40,470 nt of DNA from a virus, in the IMG/VR virus record IMGVR_UViG_3300043449_000441, positions 1 through 40,470 of that record, one strand, 5' to 3'. Positions within the stretch are counted from its first letter, which is position 1. Every line of letters starts with the position of its first letter. The notes beneath the pieces were generated by a model. That model was not told the DNA's origin and searched no databases. It saw nothing but the letters and a program-made list of their open reading frames with translations. Positions 23,911-32,099 of the stretch are shown here, piece after piece. The translations under genes and the position numbers were made by a program.

Positions 23911-26900
23911 TTAGTAAGCCTCAAAAATAATGACCCCACCTGTACCCAAGGCCGATGTATTGTTACCATGAGAGCCTCCGCCCCCAGCTCCAAAACCGTT
24001 ACCTACTGTTCCCGCAGTAGCGACACATCCAACAGCTAAACCACCTGTTCCAAAGCCGGGACAGTCGCCACCCTTGCCTGAAAAATTTGTTAGTACTGTA
24101 TTAGCGGAACCAAAAGATGAATTGCTTCGTCCACCTGCTATATTTACATCTCCACCTGATGCTGCACCACCAGCCGCACCCGCAGTCACCGATGCAGCAT
24201 AAGCGGTTCCCGCACCATTTGCTCCTGATCCCGCCGATATAGTTGTAATACTTAATGTCCCAGATGATACCGTAGATGCCGTGCCAGATGCAGTTCCAAC
24301 TGTGTAAGTAAGGGTCTGGCCCGCAGCCATCACCAACCACTTAATAGCCACACCGCCGCCACCGCCACCCGTAGCCCTTTGGTTATTAGCTCCGCCGCCG
24401 TTACCACCGGGGCCAACTGCTGTCACTTTTACCCACTGAGTGTTCGCGGGGGCAGTATAAGTCTGCGCTGTTCCTGTAACAAAGACAGATGTTGATTCAG
24501 CCAAAGGGCTTGCAACCGTAATACTACCCGCACCATTGGTTATAGTAACCCCATCGCCCGCTGTTAATGTAGCTTTTGCGAGAGTATTACCCGTTGTGTT
24601 GCCAATAAGTAATTGCCCGTTGGTGTAGGTTGTCTGCCCAGTCCCGCCATTAGCTACAGCAACCGTGCCCGTTACGTTACTAGCCGTGCCGGTAGTATTT
24701 TGGTTTAGCGTAGGTACATCCGCTGCCTGAATAGTGGACATCACTACGTTTGTACCGTCACCCCGTAGATACGACCCGCTAGTAACAGCCCCAGCAAAAG
24801 CGTTCATAGCTGCTTGAGCCGAAGTTTGGCCCGATCCACCGTTGGCTATGGCTACAATACCTGTGACATTAGCCGCATCACCCGAAATATTGCCAGATAC
24901 AGCGCTGCCAGCAATAGCAATAGAAGTGTTCGTAACTGAAGTAACTTGCCCTTGCGCGTTGGTCGTAAAGACCGGGACTTGTGATGCTGAACCGTAAGTA
25001 GCCGCCGTGCCAACATTCGTAATCGAAAATTGATTACCGGTTAGTGTTAGTCCGGTTCCTGCCGTATAAGTCGTACCACCCGCCCCAAATTGGATAAACA
25101 CAATTGCTGTCGTTCCAACTGTAATGGGCAGCGGTGTCTGTTGAACCCATGAAGTATTAGCAAGGCTAGAGCCACCAAGGACATAAAGAAAGTCGCCAGC
25201 ATCAATCTGGTTTACGCCCGACCCAGCAGTATTAAAATCGGTTGCCCTTGTCAAAATATAAGGCTGACTGGCGGTGCCTTCCTGCGTTAACGTATAGACG
25301 CCGTTGTTGGCTTGAGTTGATTCGTTTTTTATCAATAGGCGCTTACCTATGTCACTAGACAATAGCGTATAGCCATCAATCGTCAAGGTACCGTTAGCAT
25401 TAGCGGTCAATGTTGCTCCTACCCCGCTTGACCCATTGTTATAAGTATTTGCAGGTAGAGCCGTCGTAGTAGCATAACTACAGGCTATATGGTAGTTAAG
25501 ACTGCCAGCAATTGAATCCGCGTATGCCTTATTTACAATATCCGTACTTGAACTTGGTGCTGTAGAAATCGTGCCCGTAGTTAAAGTAATCGACGTAATG
25601 TCTGTATTTGTACCGCTTTTCGCCGCGCTTAAATTTGATCTAGCATTAGCAGCATCCGTAGCCCCTGTACCGCCATTAGCTATAGCTACAGTACCCGTTA
25701 CATTACTAGCTGTACCTGTCGTGTTTTGGTTAAACGTGGGCCACGTAAATGTGCCGGTACTAAAGTCACCTGATTGGGGGGCGCCAAGAATAGGGGTGAT
25801 AAAGTTGGGCGAAGTAGCAAGCGCCACCACCGTACCAGAGCCGGTAGTCGAATAAGACGTTCCCCAAGCTGTACCAGTAGAGTTGGGAATGCCCAACGCA
25901 GGGTATGTCATGGGTAATGTATTAGTAATCGTAAAGCTAGGGTATGTACCAGATGTGCTTATGCCTGTGCCGCCAGTCAACGACACAGTTTGATCTGGTG
26001 CGGTATTACTGATCGTAATCGATCCAGCACCATTAGCTACGCCAATCCCTGTACCAGCGGTTAAAAAAGCTTTTACCCATAAACTAGTCGTAGCGTTATA
26101 GATTAATACCTGACCGCTAGATGGATTTTGCGCCGAGACGTTATGTAGTTCATCCATCTCGTAACCATTCTGTATGCGCACATACAGGCGACCATTACCA
26201 GCATTTGCCCGTTCAACTACGCCGATATATACCAAATGGTTCGGGGCATAGGGTTTAACATTAGTTAATGTGCCCGCTGTCGCTCCAAGATATAAAGTAT
26301 CGCCGGGGCTGTATGCACTTAAATTCAAACCACCCTGCGCACCTTGGCATAGGACTAGCCCCGCTTGTCCCGCGCCAATATTTTCAGCACATATACCTAA
26401 AGTTTTAGCTGATGTTGCATCACCTGTGTTGTATGCCAGCTTGACAGACACACGGTCGCCCTGCGCCCCATACATGTAAACAGGCTGACCTTTATTAATT
26501 GTGACCGCTTCATCGTTGGTTACATACGCATACAATGTCTGACCAATATCCGCCGCAACATTAGCGTTTAACCCGGCTACTAAGGTCTCTTGTGTGTTAT
26601 TCCAATAAAGCCGACCAGCCGCGTTAGTGACCGTGGGTGAGGTACTAAAATCTACGTAATTAGCTACACCTAACGAAGCAACACCTGCCATATCGCCGGT
26701 ATCACTTACTGTAATAGTGCTATTTTGTATTAGCTTACCAGTAGCGCTATCAAAGCGAGCAATTGCGTTGTCCGTCGCTGATGAAGGCCCAACTACATCT
26801 CCTGTACCACTACCCCCCGGAATCCACCCGGATGCACTAAGTAAATAGCCTTCTTGCCCAGCTAAAGGCTGGGGAACCTCACCTTGAATTCCGTCAGACA

Positions 26901-26961
26901 GGGGCGTAGGCGAAACAAATGTTCCGAAATCTATGATCCCCGCATGTGGAGCGATAGACAC
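23911..26961 (-). CDS. Long tail fibre / adhesin protein with Gly-rich tip, 1016 aa
   Basis: The frame begins with GTG at 26961 (AGGGG seven bases upstream, stop of the previous gene adjoining) and has no early ATG. The N-terminal part has AIARFDSATGKLIQNSTITV. A central domain (about 120-260) includes YVTNDEAVTINKGQPVYMYG. The shaft has repeated TASNVTGTVA[I/V]ANGGTG units. The last ~170 residues are a glycine-rich domain (VTAVGPGGNGGG, GGGGGG, FGAGGGGSHGNN) ending GGVIIFEAY, like Gly-rich phage tip domains that contact receptors. It is probably the main host-range fibre; the receptor is unknown. Confidence 0.8.
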   Translation of the reverse strand: MSIAPHAGIIDFGTFVSPTPLSDGIQGEVPQPLAGQEGYLLSASGWIPGGSGTGDVVGPSSATDNAIARFDSATGKLIQNSTITVSDTGDMAGVASLGVANYVDFSTSPTVTNAAGRLYWNNTQETLVAGLNANVAADIGQTLYAYVTNDEAVTINKGQPVYMYGAQGDRVSVKLAYNTGDATSAKTLGICAENIGAGQAGLVLCQGAQGGLNLSAYSPGDTLYLGATAGTLTNVKPYAPNHLVYIGVVERANAGNGRLYVRIQNGYEMDELHNVSAQNPSSGQVLIYNATTSLWVKAFLTAGTGIGVANGAGSITISNTAPDQTVSLTGGTGISTSGTYPSFTITNTLPMTYPALGIPNSTGTAWGTSYSTTGSGTVVALATSPNFITPILGAPQSGDFSTGTFTWPTFNQNTTGTASNVTGTVAIANGGTGATDAANARSNLSAAKSGTNTDITSITLTTGTISTAPSSSTDIVNKAYADSIAGSLNYHIACSYATTTALPANTYNNGSSGVGATLTANANGTLTIDGYTLLSSDIGKRLLIKNESTQANNGVYTLTQEGTASQPYILTRATDFNTAGSGVNQIDAGDFLYVLGGSSLANTSWVQQTPLPITVGTTAIVFIQFGAGGTTYTAGTGLTLTGNQFSITNVGTAATYGSASQVPVFTTNAQGQVTSVTNTSIAIAGSAVSGNISGDAANVTGIVAIANGGSGQTSAQAAMNAFAGAVTSGSYLRGDGTNVVMSTIQAADVPTLNQNTTGTASNVTGTVAVANGGTGQTTYTNGQLLIGNTTGNTLAKATLTAGDGVTITNGAGSITVASPLAESTSVFVTGTAQTYTAPANTQWVKVTAVGPGGNGGGANNQRATGGGGGGVAIKWLVMAAGQTLTYTVGTASGTASTVSSGTLSITTISAGSGANGAGTAYAASVTAGAAGGAASGGDVNIAGGRSNSSFGSANTVLTNFSGKGGDCPGFGTGGLAVGCVATAGTVGNGFGAGGGGSHGNNTSALGTGGVIIFEAY

Positions 26962-27525
26962 TTACAGCCCCTGAACAAGCGCCTGAAACGCTTTTTGCTT
27001 GGCAATGAGCGAATCTTTCATTACCTGTGCTTCAGCTAAGGTTGTATCAAGCTGCGCTTGCGCCTCAACAGCTTTCCTGCGTTCAACTTCTGCCGCAGCC
27101 TGAGCGGCTTCAGCACGTGCTTGTGCTGCTTTTACTTGGGTTAGCTGCGCTTTTGCTTGAGAAAGAAAATCATCTGCCTGAGCCTTTACGGCTTCTGCGT
27201 CAATTCTCAACGAAGCTGCTTGTTGCTCTGCGTTTACAATAACTGTGGTTGCTTTAGCTTGCGCTGCATTTAAATCAGAGTCAGCTTTAGCAATCGCAGA
27301 GTCTTTATACGCTTCTGCTTCGCTGCGCAAACCTTTTGCTTGATTTCGCAAACTTTCAATATCCGCAGCGACACCGTATAGCTCTACATACTTTTTGTAT
27401 TCTGCCGTAGCGTCTTGAAGTACTTTAAGTTTGGCTGCATAAGCGTCAGGATTTGCCAACAACTCCACAAGTTGAGTTATGGAGCCGCCAACAGGGGAGC
27501 CAGTAATGTCAGTAGCAATACTCAT
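26962..27525 (-). CDS. Ala/Lys/Gln coiled-coil virion protein, 187 aa
   Basis: After a short N-terminal piece (ATDITGSPVGGSITQLVELL) residues 35-180 are a nearly continuous coiled coil of Ala/Gln/Lys/Glu heptads (AKAQLTQVKAAQARAEAAQA). No membrane helix or catalytic motif. It is four bases overlapped with the 108-aa gene and immediately precedes the 1016-aa fibre, so it may serve as a fibre-attached spacer or chaperone. That partner is inferred from order. Confidence 0.7.
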   Translation of the reverse strand: MSIATDITGSPVGGSITQLVELLANPDAYAAKLKVLQDATAEYKKYVELYGVAADIESLRNQAKGLRSEAEAYKDSAIAKADSDLNAAQAKATTVIVNAEQQAASLRIDAEAVKAQADDFLSQAKAQLTQVKAAQARAEAAQAAAEVERRKAVEAQAQLDTTLAEAQVMKDSLIAKQKAFQALVQGL

Positions 27526-27848
27526 GCTCTTCCACCTCCGCCAGCTTGGATAATAGTGAGTGTCGCAGTACCTGTACCAGCAGACGTGTTTAGTCGTATA
27601 CCGGTAGCGGGGTAAGCGATGTTTGAATTGGAAGCCACAGACCCCGTAAGAGTGGGGTGGTTAAACCAATTCCCGGATGCTGGGCTATACGTAGGTGCAA
27701 ACACATCATCAAATGTATATTGCACCGTATACGTAATAGTGCCGGTAACAGTAACTGCCATACCAATATTCGCTGGAGAGATATACAAATCCAGAGGGTA
27801 GACGTTAGAGTTCCCAACCCCAGTTACAGTAAAAACAACTGGACGCAT
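27522..27848 (-). CDS. Small beta-sandwich-like virion protein, 108 aa
   Basis: Starts MRPVVFTVTGVGNSNVYPLD and contains YTVQYTFDDVFAPTYSPASG, then NWFNHPTL, ending LTIIQAGGGGRA. The pattern VTGTITYTVQYTFDDVF...W..HP is familiar from aquatic phage structural proteins. GGAG precedes the ATG. Probably a decoration or neck protein; no specific function. Confidence 0.7.
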   Translation of the reverse strand: MRPVVFTVTGVGNSNVYPLDLYISPANIGMAVTVTGTITYTVQYTFDDVFAPTYSPASGNWFNHPTLTGSVASNSNIAYPATGIRLNTSAGTGTATLTIIQAGGGGRA

Positions 27849-27860
27849 ATCTCACTCCTA

Positions 27861-28325
27861 TCAGACATTTTGCTGACCAACCAGCGGATCGGTAACGAAG
27901 TAAGTGATAAAGCCAGTAACAGTGCCGGAAGCACCCGTGTTGTCTGTCACAGTCACATATGACATCTCGGTCAAAGCTGCGCCAGAAACCACCGAGCCAA
28001 CTGAAGTTGTACCGACAGCTACAGTCACGCCAGAAGCGATGTAGTTATTGTCGGCAGTACCAGAGGTGTAGCCGGTTGTGCCCAAATCGAACGTACCAGA
28101 GCCGGTTTCAGCAGTAATACTTACTGAAACGACAACAGCACCAGATGGAAGAATAAGAGCCGGAGCGCCAGAGACAGAAGAAACTTTAACTTGAGTGCCA
28201 GCGATAGCTGGAGAAGCGTCATCGATATAGAATTCAGCAGCCATAACGCCGGAACCACAATACGCGGTGCGAGTCTGATCGCCACCGCCCGAACGCCAGA
28301 TGCTTTGGGTAGTAGAAAGTGCCAT
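27861..28325 (-). CDS. Virion decoration-like protein following the capsid terminator, 154 aa
   Basis: ATG 28325 (AGGA eight bases upstream) is preferred to the longer frame. The product starts MALSTTQSIWRSGGGDQTRT with AYCGSG, then a Val/Thr/Gly-rich beta body with LPSGAVVVSVSITAETGSGT. This lead resembles a conserved protein near capsid genes of aquatic phages. It is separated from the capsid gene by a terminator hairpin, so its transcription is lower or has its own start. Function is likely structural. Confidence 0.65.
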   Translation of the reverse strand: MALSTTQSIWRSGGGDQTRTAYCGSGVMAAEFYIDDASPAIAGTQVKVSSVSGAPALILPSGAVVVSVSITAETGSGTFDLGTTGYTSGTADNNYIASGVTVAVGTTSVGSVVSGAALTEMSYVTVTDNTGASGTVTGFITYFVTDPLVGQQNV

Positions 28326-28431
28326 TTGAGTTGTCCTCACATGCGAGTTAAGCGCAAACGATCTGCATGTCGTCAGGCCGGGAGCCTGTTCGTAAGCGCC
28401 GGATAATCCCGGTTTACTGCTTTATATACCA

Positions 28432-28461
28432 AAAAAAGGGGGCCGTAAAGCCCCCTTTTTT
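28432..28461 (-). terminator. Intrinsic terminator after the major capsid gene
   Basis: A 12-base-pair perfect stem (28432-28443 with 28450-28461) has a six-base loop CGTAAA. Read leftward the right arm is GGGGGC and the stem ends in CCCCC followed by seven T. Because A and T runs flank both sides it would terminate in either direction. It starts one base after the capsid stop codon, so it should end or attenuate the head-gene transcript. Confidence 0.9.
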
Positions 28462-28462
28462 C

Positions 28463-29371
28463 TTACGCTCCGGGTGAACCGTACATGCCCAGCGGGTCAG
28501 ACCAGCCGAACGAGTAACGCTCACGAGCTTTGTAACGGACGTTGCCGGTATCAAAGTCGCCGTCCATCGAGTTAGCCAGTGGGCTACGAACAAAGTGCTT
28601 CATGCCGTTTGGAACGTCGGTAGTAAGGTACCAAGCATTCGTGTCGGTCAGGAAGTGATTGATCGTATAGCCTTCTGGGATCGAACCATTGTTCTTCAGA
28701 GCATTAACGTCGTTGTCATTGGTACCGACACGGAGTTCGGTTTCCAGCAGACGAGTCGCAACGAACTGGAGAGCAGGGGGAACGATCAGCTTACGGGGCT
28801 TAGCAGCAATCAGCAGACCACGTTCGTCAGTCCACGCAGCGATTTGAATCACAGCGTTTTCCAGCGAAGTTTCGTTCAGGTCAGCAGGAGTAGTTGGCTC
28901 GTTAGAGTTAGTGCCACCACCGACCAGAGGGTGATCAGTTGCAAACAGGGCCTTGCCGTCACCGCCCGGGTAGGACGCGGAGAAGCCGTTGTTCAGAACA
29001 TTTGCTGCTTTGACTTGCTTGGTGTACGACATAGCACGAGCCAGCGCCTTGGTATAACGAGCCGACAGGCTGTCATACAGGTTATCTTCGATGGCCTCTT
29101 CGGTCAGCGAGAAACCCAAAGCGATGGTTTCGTGGTTGTATCGAGCGGTCCAAGCTTCCTGCGCATTGTCATAAGCAATTGCAGAGCCTTCGTTCTTGAC
29201 TGGAGCAGCCGAGAAACCCGACAGTTTTGTTTCTTCTTCAAAAGAACGCTCGGAAGTCTCGGTTTCGTAGATTTCCTTGTGTTCTTCGCCGTAACGAGCA
29301 TACTCCAGACCGAACAGTGCGTTCAAGCCGGGGAGCAGCTCTTTCAGTAGTTGTGCGCGTGAAATAGCCAT
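28463..29371 (-). CDS. Major capsid protein (Mu gpT-like type)
   Basis: 302 aa. The sequence AIALGFSLTEEAIEDNLYD-like region (about 82-100), the YTKQVKAANVLNNGF helix, and GGDGKALFATDHPLVGGG resemble the Mu gpT-type major head subunit (gpT has FFDKEHPV at the equivalent place). RKLIVPPALQFVATRLLETE and the end YSFGWSDPLGMYGSPGA complete a well-conserved aquatic-phage capsid protein. It is preceded by scaffold and decoration genes, as expected for the HK97-fold shell, and followed by a strong terminator. GGGAG precedes ATG 29371. Confidence 0.85.
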   Translation of the reverse strand: MAISRAQLLKELLPGLNALFGLEYARYGEEHKEIYETETSERSFEEETKLSGFSAAPVKNEGSAIAYDNAQEAWTARYNHETIALGFSLTEEAIEDNLYDSLSARYTKALARAMSYTKQVKAANVLNNGFSASYPGGDGKALFATDHPLVGGGTNSNEPTTPADLNETSLENAVIQIAAWTDERGLLIAAKPRKLIVPPALQFVATRLLETELRVGTNDNDVNALKNNGSIPEGYTINHFLTDTNAWYLTTDVPNGMKHFVRSPLANSMDGDFDTGNVRYKARERYSFGWSDPLGMYGSPGA

Positions 29372-29383
29372 GATTTAACTCCC

Positions 29384-30070
29384 TTATACGTTGAACTGAC
29401 CGTTCGGGTTCAGGTAGCAGTGCCCACCAGCAATAGAAACCGCTGTTACCACACCCTCATCGGTTGTTACACTCAAACTTGAAGCATTCCATTTGACGAT
29501 TACTTCACTGTAGTCGCCGCTCGAATTAGTGGTCTCAGGAACCAGACCAACGACACGCAACGGAAGCGTAGCAACAGTGCTATCTGCCGCATTGTATGCG
29601 CCGATGTTGGAGTTACCAGAGATTGTGGTATTCGAGGCGGGCTGCGAAATGCCCATGTTGCTGCCCAGAATTGCGGCATCAATTGGGGTGATGGTGGACG
29701 AAGTCGAACCGCCAGTCACAGCAACCTTGAACAGTTGGTCAGGATCATCTGCCACATAAGCCAGAATGTCCGAAGCAACGACACCACCCGTAGGATACGA
29801 GTTGGCAAACAGCTTCTGACCAGTCGATGGGTTAGTATAAGTGCAACCAAGAAATACGCCCACAACACCATTGGTACTGACAGTAGCAGTGCCGGTTTCT
29901 TTGACAATAGTACCGTCAGTAGTATTAAATTTAACTACGTCACCATTATAAATAGCGGTGCTGTAGCCACTTGCAATCGGGAGTTCACGAGTTTGGCCCG
30001 CGAACACCTGACCGCCGATCAAATTGATCGGTTTTAGCCCGTAGGGGGCATTTACAGTCGGATAAGCCAT
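29384..30070 (-). CDS. Capsid decoration / cement-like protein, 228 aa
   Basis: Starts AYPTVNAPYGLKPINLIGGQ and is Gly/Ser/Thr/Val beta sequence throughout, ending with CYLNPNGQFNV. This NAPYGLKPIN lead is common to proteins encoded just upstream of major capsid genes in aquatic podoviruses. There is no membrane segment. GGAG precedes its start, and there is a 12-base gap to the capsid gene. A shell-stabilising decoration protein is the best inference; a second capsid subunit is the alternative. Confidence 0.7.
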   Translation of the reverse strand: MAYPTVNAPYGLKPINLIGGQVFAGQTRELPIASGYSTAIYNGDVVKFNTTDGTIVKETGTATVSTNGVVGVFLGCTYTNPSTGQKLFANSYPTGGVVASDILAYVADDPDQLFKVAVTGGSTSSTITPIDAAILGSNMGISQPASNTTISGNSNIGAYNAADSTVATLPLRVVGLVPETTNSSGDYSEVIVKWNASSLSVTTDEGVVTAVSIAGGHCYLNPNGQFNV

Positions 30071-30092
30071 ATTAAGCTCCAGTAATTAGAAA

Positions 30093-30539
30093 TTAACCTT
30101 TTCCAAATGATGTTGAAGATTTACGCTCCGCAAAGAGCGGCATCCGAACATCATTCTCACGCATGAAGCTATTGTCAATTGCAACCGTCTGGGCTTGAGT
30201 CTGTTTAGCGAAATAATCACTACGCTGTTTTACAAACTCTTCCGGAGCCTTGCACAACAATAACCCGTCTACCTCGATGTTGTCTTTAAAGCGACTTGTC
30301 GGATCGACTAGCAGTTGAAACTTTGGTTGTTCCTCAATCCTTACAGGTTCCCATCCTTCTCTCAGCTTCCCTGAGATATTCTTCGGGTCTGGTCTGTTAA
30401 GTGTAGAAACACGAATCCACCTGTACGCAAAACCGGGCTGTTTATCTGGTTCTGGCAATAGCTCAGCAGGTGCCCACTGCTTGGGGCGTTCCTGTTGTGT
30501 ACGGGCTTCTAGTTCACGAGTTAGTCTGTTCTCAGCCAT
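30093..30539 (-). CDS. Capsid-module accessory protein, 148 aa
   Basis: Charged N-terminal helix (AENRLTRELEARTQQERPKQ), then YRWIRVSTLNRPDPKNISGK with LREGWEPV and a conserved-looking PEEFVKQRSDYFAKQT helix, ending KSSTSFGKG. I recognise it as a frequent companion of scaffold and capsid genes in aquatic phages but know no function. Starts one base inside the scaffold stop. It may be a minor head or scaffold-interacting protein. Confidence 0.7.
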   Translation of the reverse strand: MAENRLTRELEARTQQERPKQWAPAELLPEPDKQPGFAYRWIRVSTLNRPDPKNISGKLREGWEPVRIEEQPKFQLLVDPTSRFKDNIEVDGLLLCKAPEEFVKQRSDYFAKQTQAQTVAIDNSFMRENDVRMPLFAERKSSTSFGKG

Positions 30540-31507
30540 TATCTGTTCTCCAATTTGAGGACTTCGCGGGCGTATTGCTCCGGGGTCAGTTTAAATTTTT
30601 TAGCCAGCGCTGCTTGTGTCTGGGTCAACTTAATCTGCTTCGGAGCCGTGCTCCGCTTAGCTGAAGCAACGACTGTACTCGGCTTACTTTTTTGAGGTTT
30701 CTGTACCTCAACTTCTGAAGCGTTAAAAGCTTCTGGGAATCGCTTGCGGATCGTTTTGTCGATGCGCTCATAATAATCGTCAGTACCAATATATTCAGGG
30801 CCGTACTCACGATAAAGCTTCTTATGCAACCCCATTGCAGCGTCGGTCATCTCCTCGTCCTTTTGGAACCAATTAGAATTTCGACGTTGCCAATCTTGAA
30901 ACTTTGGATCGGCAACTTGAGTTTTGTTATCAGGTTGCGATCTTTGCGGCAGTTGTACCTCAGTTTCTTCCTCTTGTAAAGTGGGTTTAAAGTTTTTTGT
31001 GCGATCCAACTTTAAAGACGCCTGCATTAAGGCTTCCTGTGCGTCAACTAACTTATCAGTATCGCCCGAGTCATAGGCTTCCCGATAGTTGCGTTTTGCC
31101 ACTTCCACTTCGGTTTCAGCCGCCGCTTTGACCGTTGCGATGTACTCTTGCTCACCAGTAGACAAGGTAGCTTTGAGACGCTTGTTCTCTTCTAGGATGG
31201 ACTGTGCTATCCGCAGAGCTTCTTCTTGCTCACGGAACGCAGCCTCCTTCTCCCGGCGCTCGTCATGCCAAGCTTTTTTATACTGCTTAAACTTGACAAT
31301 AACTTCCTCGGGGTACTCTCCGCCGTCTTCTGGGGCTTCAAGTGAATTAATAATATCTTTAGGGAGAGGTTCCTTACCACGATCTTCTTCCGGGGTATCG
31401 TCCTCGATTTCGACGACAAACTCCTCTTCATCCTCTTGGGCTGAAGCTTTCGTCTCGTCTACCTCATCGGGAAACTTGTACTCGTCTTTCTGAAAATTAG
31501 CTGACAT
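30539..31507 (-). CDS. Scaffolding protein
   Basis: 322 aa. The N-terminal ~75 residues are very acidic (EDEEEFVVEIEDDTPEEDRG). A long coiled coil follows (about 75-175, EEALRIAQSILEENKRLKAT). The C-terminus is basic (STVVASAKRSTAPKQIKLTQ) and ends in a helix EQYAREVLKLENR. This acidic-coil-basic layout and its position between portal and capsid are typical of scaffolds, whose basic end binds the capsid protein. It is expected to leave the procapsid before packaging. No protease fusion is seen. Confidence 0.8.
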   Translation of the reverse strand: MSANFQKDEYKFPDEVDETKASAQEDEEEFVVEIEDDTPEEDRGKEPLPKDIINSLEAPEDGGEYPEEVIVKFKQYKKAWHDERREKEAAFREQEEALRIAQSILEENKRLKATLSTGEQEYIATVKAAAETEVEVAKRNYREAYDSGDTDKLVDAQEALMQASLKLDRTKNFKPTLQEEETEVQLPQRSQPDNKTQVADPKFQDWQRRNSNWFQKDEEMTDAAMGLHKKLYREYGPEYIGTDDYYERIDKTIRKRFPEAFNASEVEVQKPQKSKPSTVVASAKRSTAPKQIKLTQTQAALAKKFKLTPEQYAREVLKLENR

Positions 31508-31516
31508 GGTCTCTCC

Positions 31517-31918
31517 TTATGGACGTGAAATACCGCGTGGATCGTCAACAATAGCTTCTACACTGTCATCATTAATGATCCTGAACTCTCGCCCGTGAAT
31601 CTTTAGTCGAGTACCGGAATTAGGCCGCGCAAGAATAAAATCGCCCTGTTTACACCAAGGGCCATTCGGGAACCGCTTTTCATCCTTGTAAGCGTCGGGG
31701 CCTAGTTTCACGACAAAAAAGACCGTGCTCAAGACTTCCTCGTAGTGCATAGTCGAGTCAGCCTTAATCAGACCACTTTCATACTTATCTTCGATCTCAG
31801 GAATAGCTACCAAAATACGGTAACCAGAAGGCTCAGGCAGTTGCTTTGCCTTTTCTTCTGCTGTTTGTGGCAGGGTGGATACTTCACCGCTGTCTGTAGC
31901 GATGGCAAGTTCAGTCAT
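31517..31918 (-). CDS. GroES-like co-chaperonin
   Basis: ATG 31918 is chosen (GGAG seven bases upstream) over TTG 31921. The 133-aa protein shows the chaperonin-10 fold pattern: GYRILVAIPEIEDKYESGLI, FVVKLGPDAYKD, WCKQGDFILARPNSGTRLKI, and GREFRIINDDSVEAIVDDPR. GroES caps the GroEL cavity to fold capsid proteins, and phage versions (T4 gp31, RB49 CocO) replace host GroES. The predicted mobile loop here is the EDKYESGLIKADSTMH region. It lies between portal and scaffold genes, consistent with capsid folding. Confidence 0.85.
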   Translation of the reverse strand: MTELAIATDSGEVSTLPQTAEEKAKQLPEPSGYRILVAIPEIEDKYESGLIKADSTMHYEEVLSTVFFVVKLGPDAYKDEKRFPNGPWCKQGDFILARPNSGTRLKIHGREFRIINDDSVEAIVDDPRGISRP

Positions 31919-32099
31919 CAAAGTGCTCCATGTGTTTTGCGAGGTCTATTAAATACGTCTCCACTGCGGTGAGACCTCGAATTTCACCGCAGATAAATTG
32001 ATACTCATCAAAAGTTCTAGCCGACCTATTACCTAGACCGTCAGATAGTTGTGACCGACGCTCACGTATTTCTTTGAGGGCTGCTTCTATAGCGTTCAT
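31911..32099 (-). CDS. Small helical protein after portal, 62 aa
   Basis: Starts MNAIEAALKEIRERRSQLSD and ends YLIDLAKHMEHFDD. It is an amphipathic two-helix peptide with GEIRGLTAVETYL. It overlaps portal by four bases and the GroES-like gene by eight, indicating translational coupling. It is a frequent neighbour of portal in related aquatic phages. Function unknown. Confidence 0.7.
   Translation of the reverse strand: MNAIEAALKEIRERRSQLSDGLGNRSARTFDEYQFICGEIRGLTAVETYLIDLAKHMEHFDD

Noticed and set aside
28341-28431. Promoter for the gene at 27861-28325 (TATATA near 28422-28428)
   Set aside because: A -10-like TATATA exists on the minus strand, but the -35 would overlap the terminator stem at a 15-16 base spacing; too weak to list.
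28595-29350. 251-aa open frame on the plus strand
   Set aside because: It is antisense to the whole major capsid gene, has no ribosome site of note and no recognisable domain; a shadow of the capsid codon pattern.
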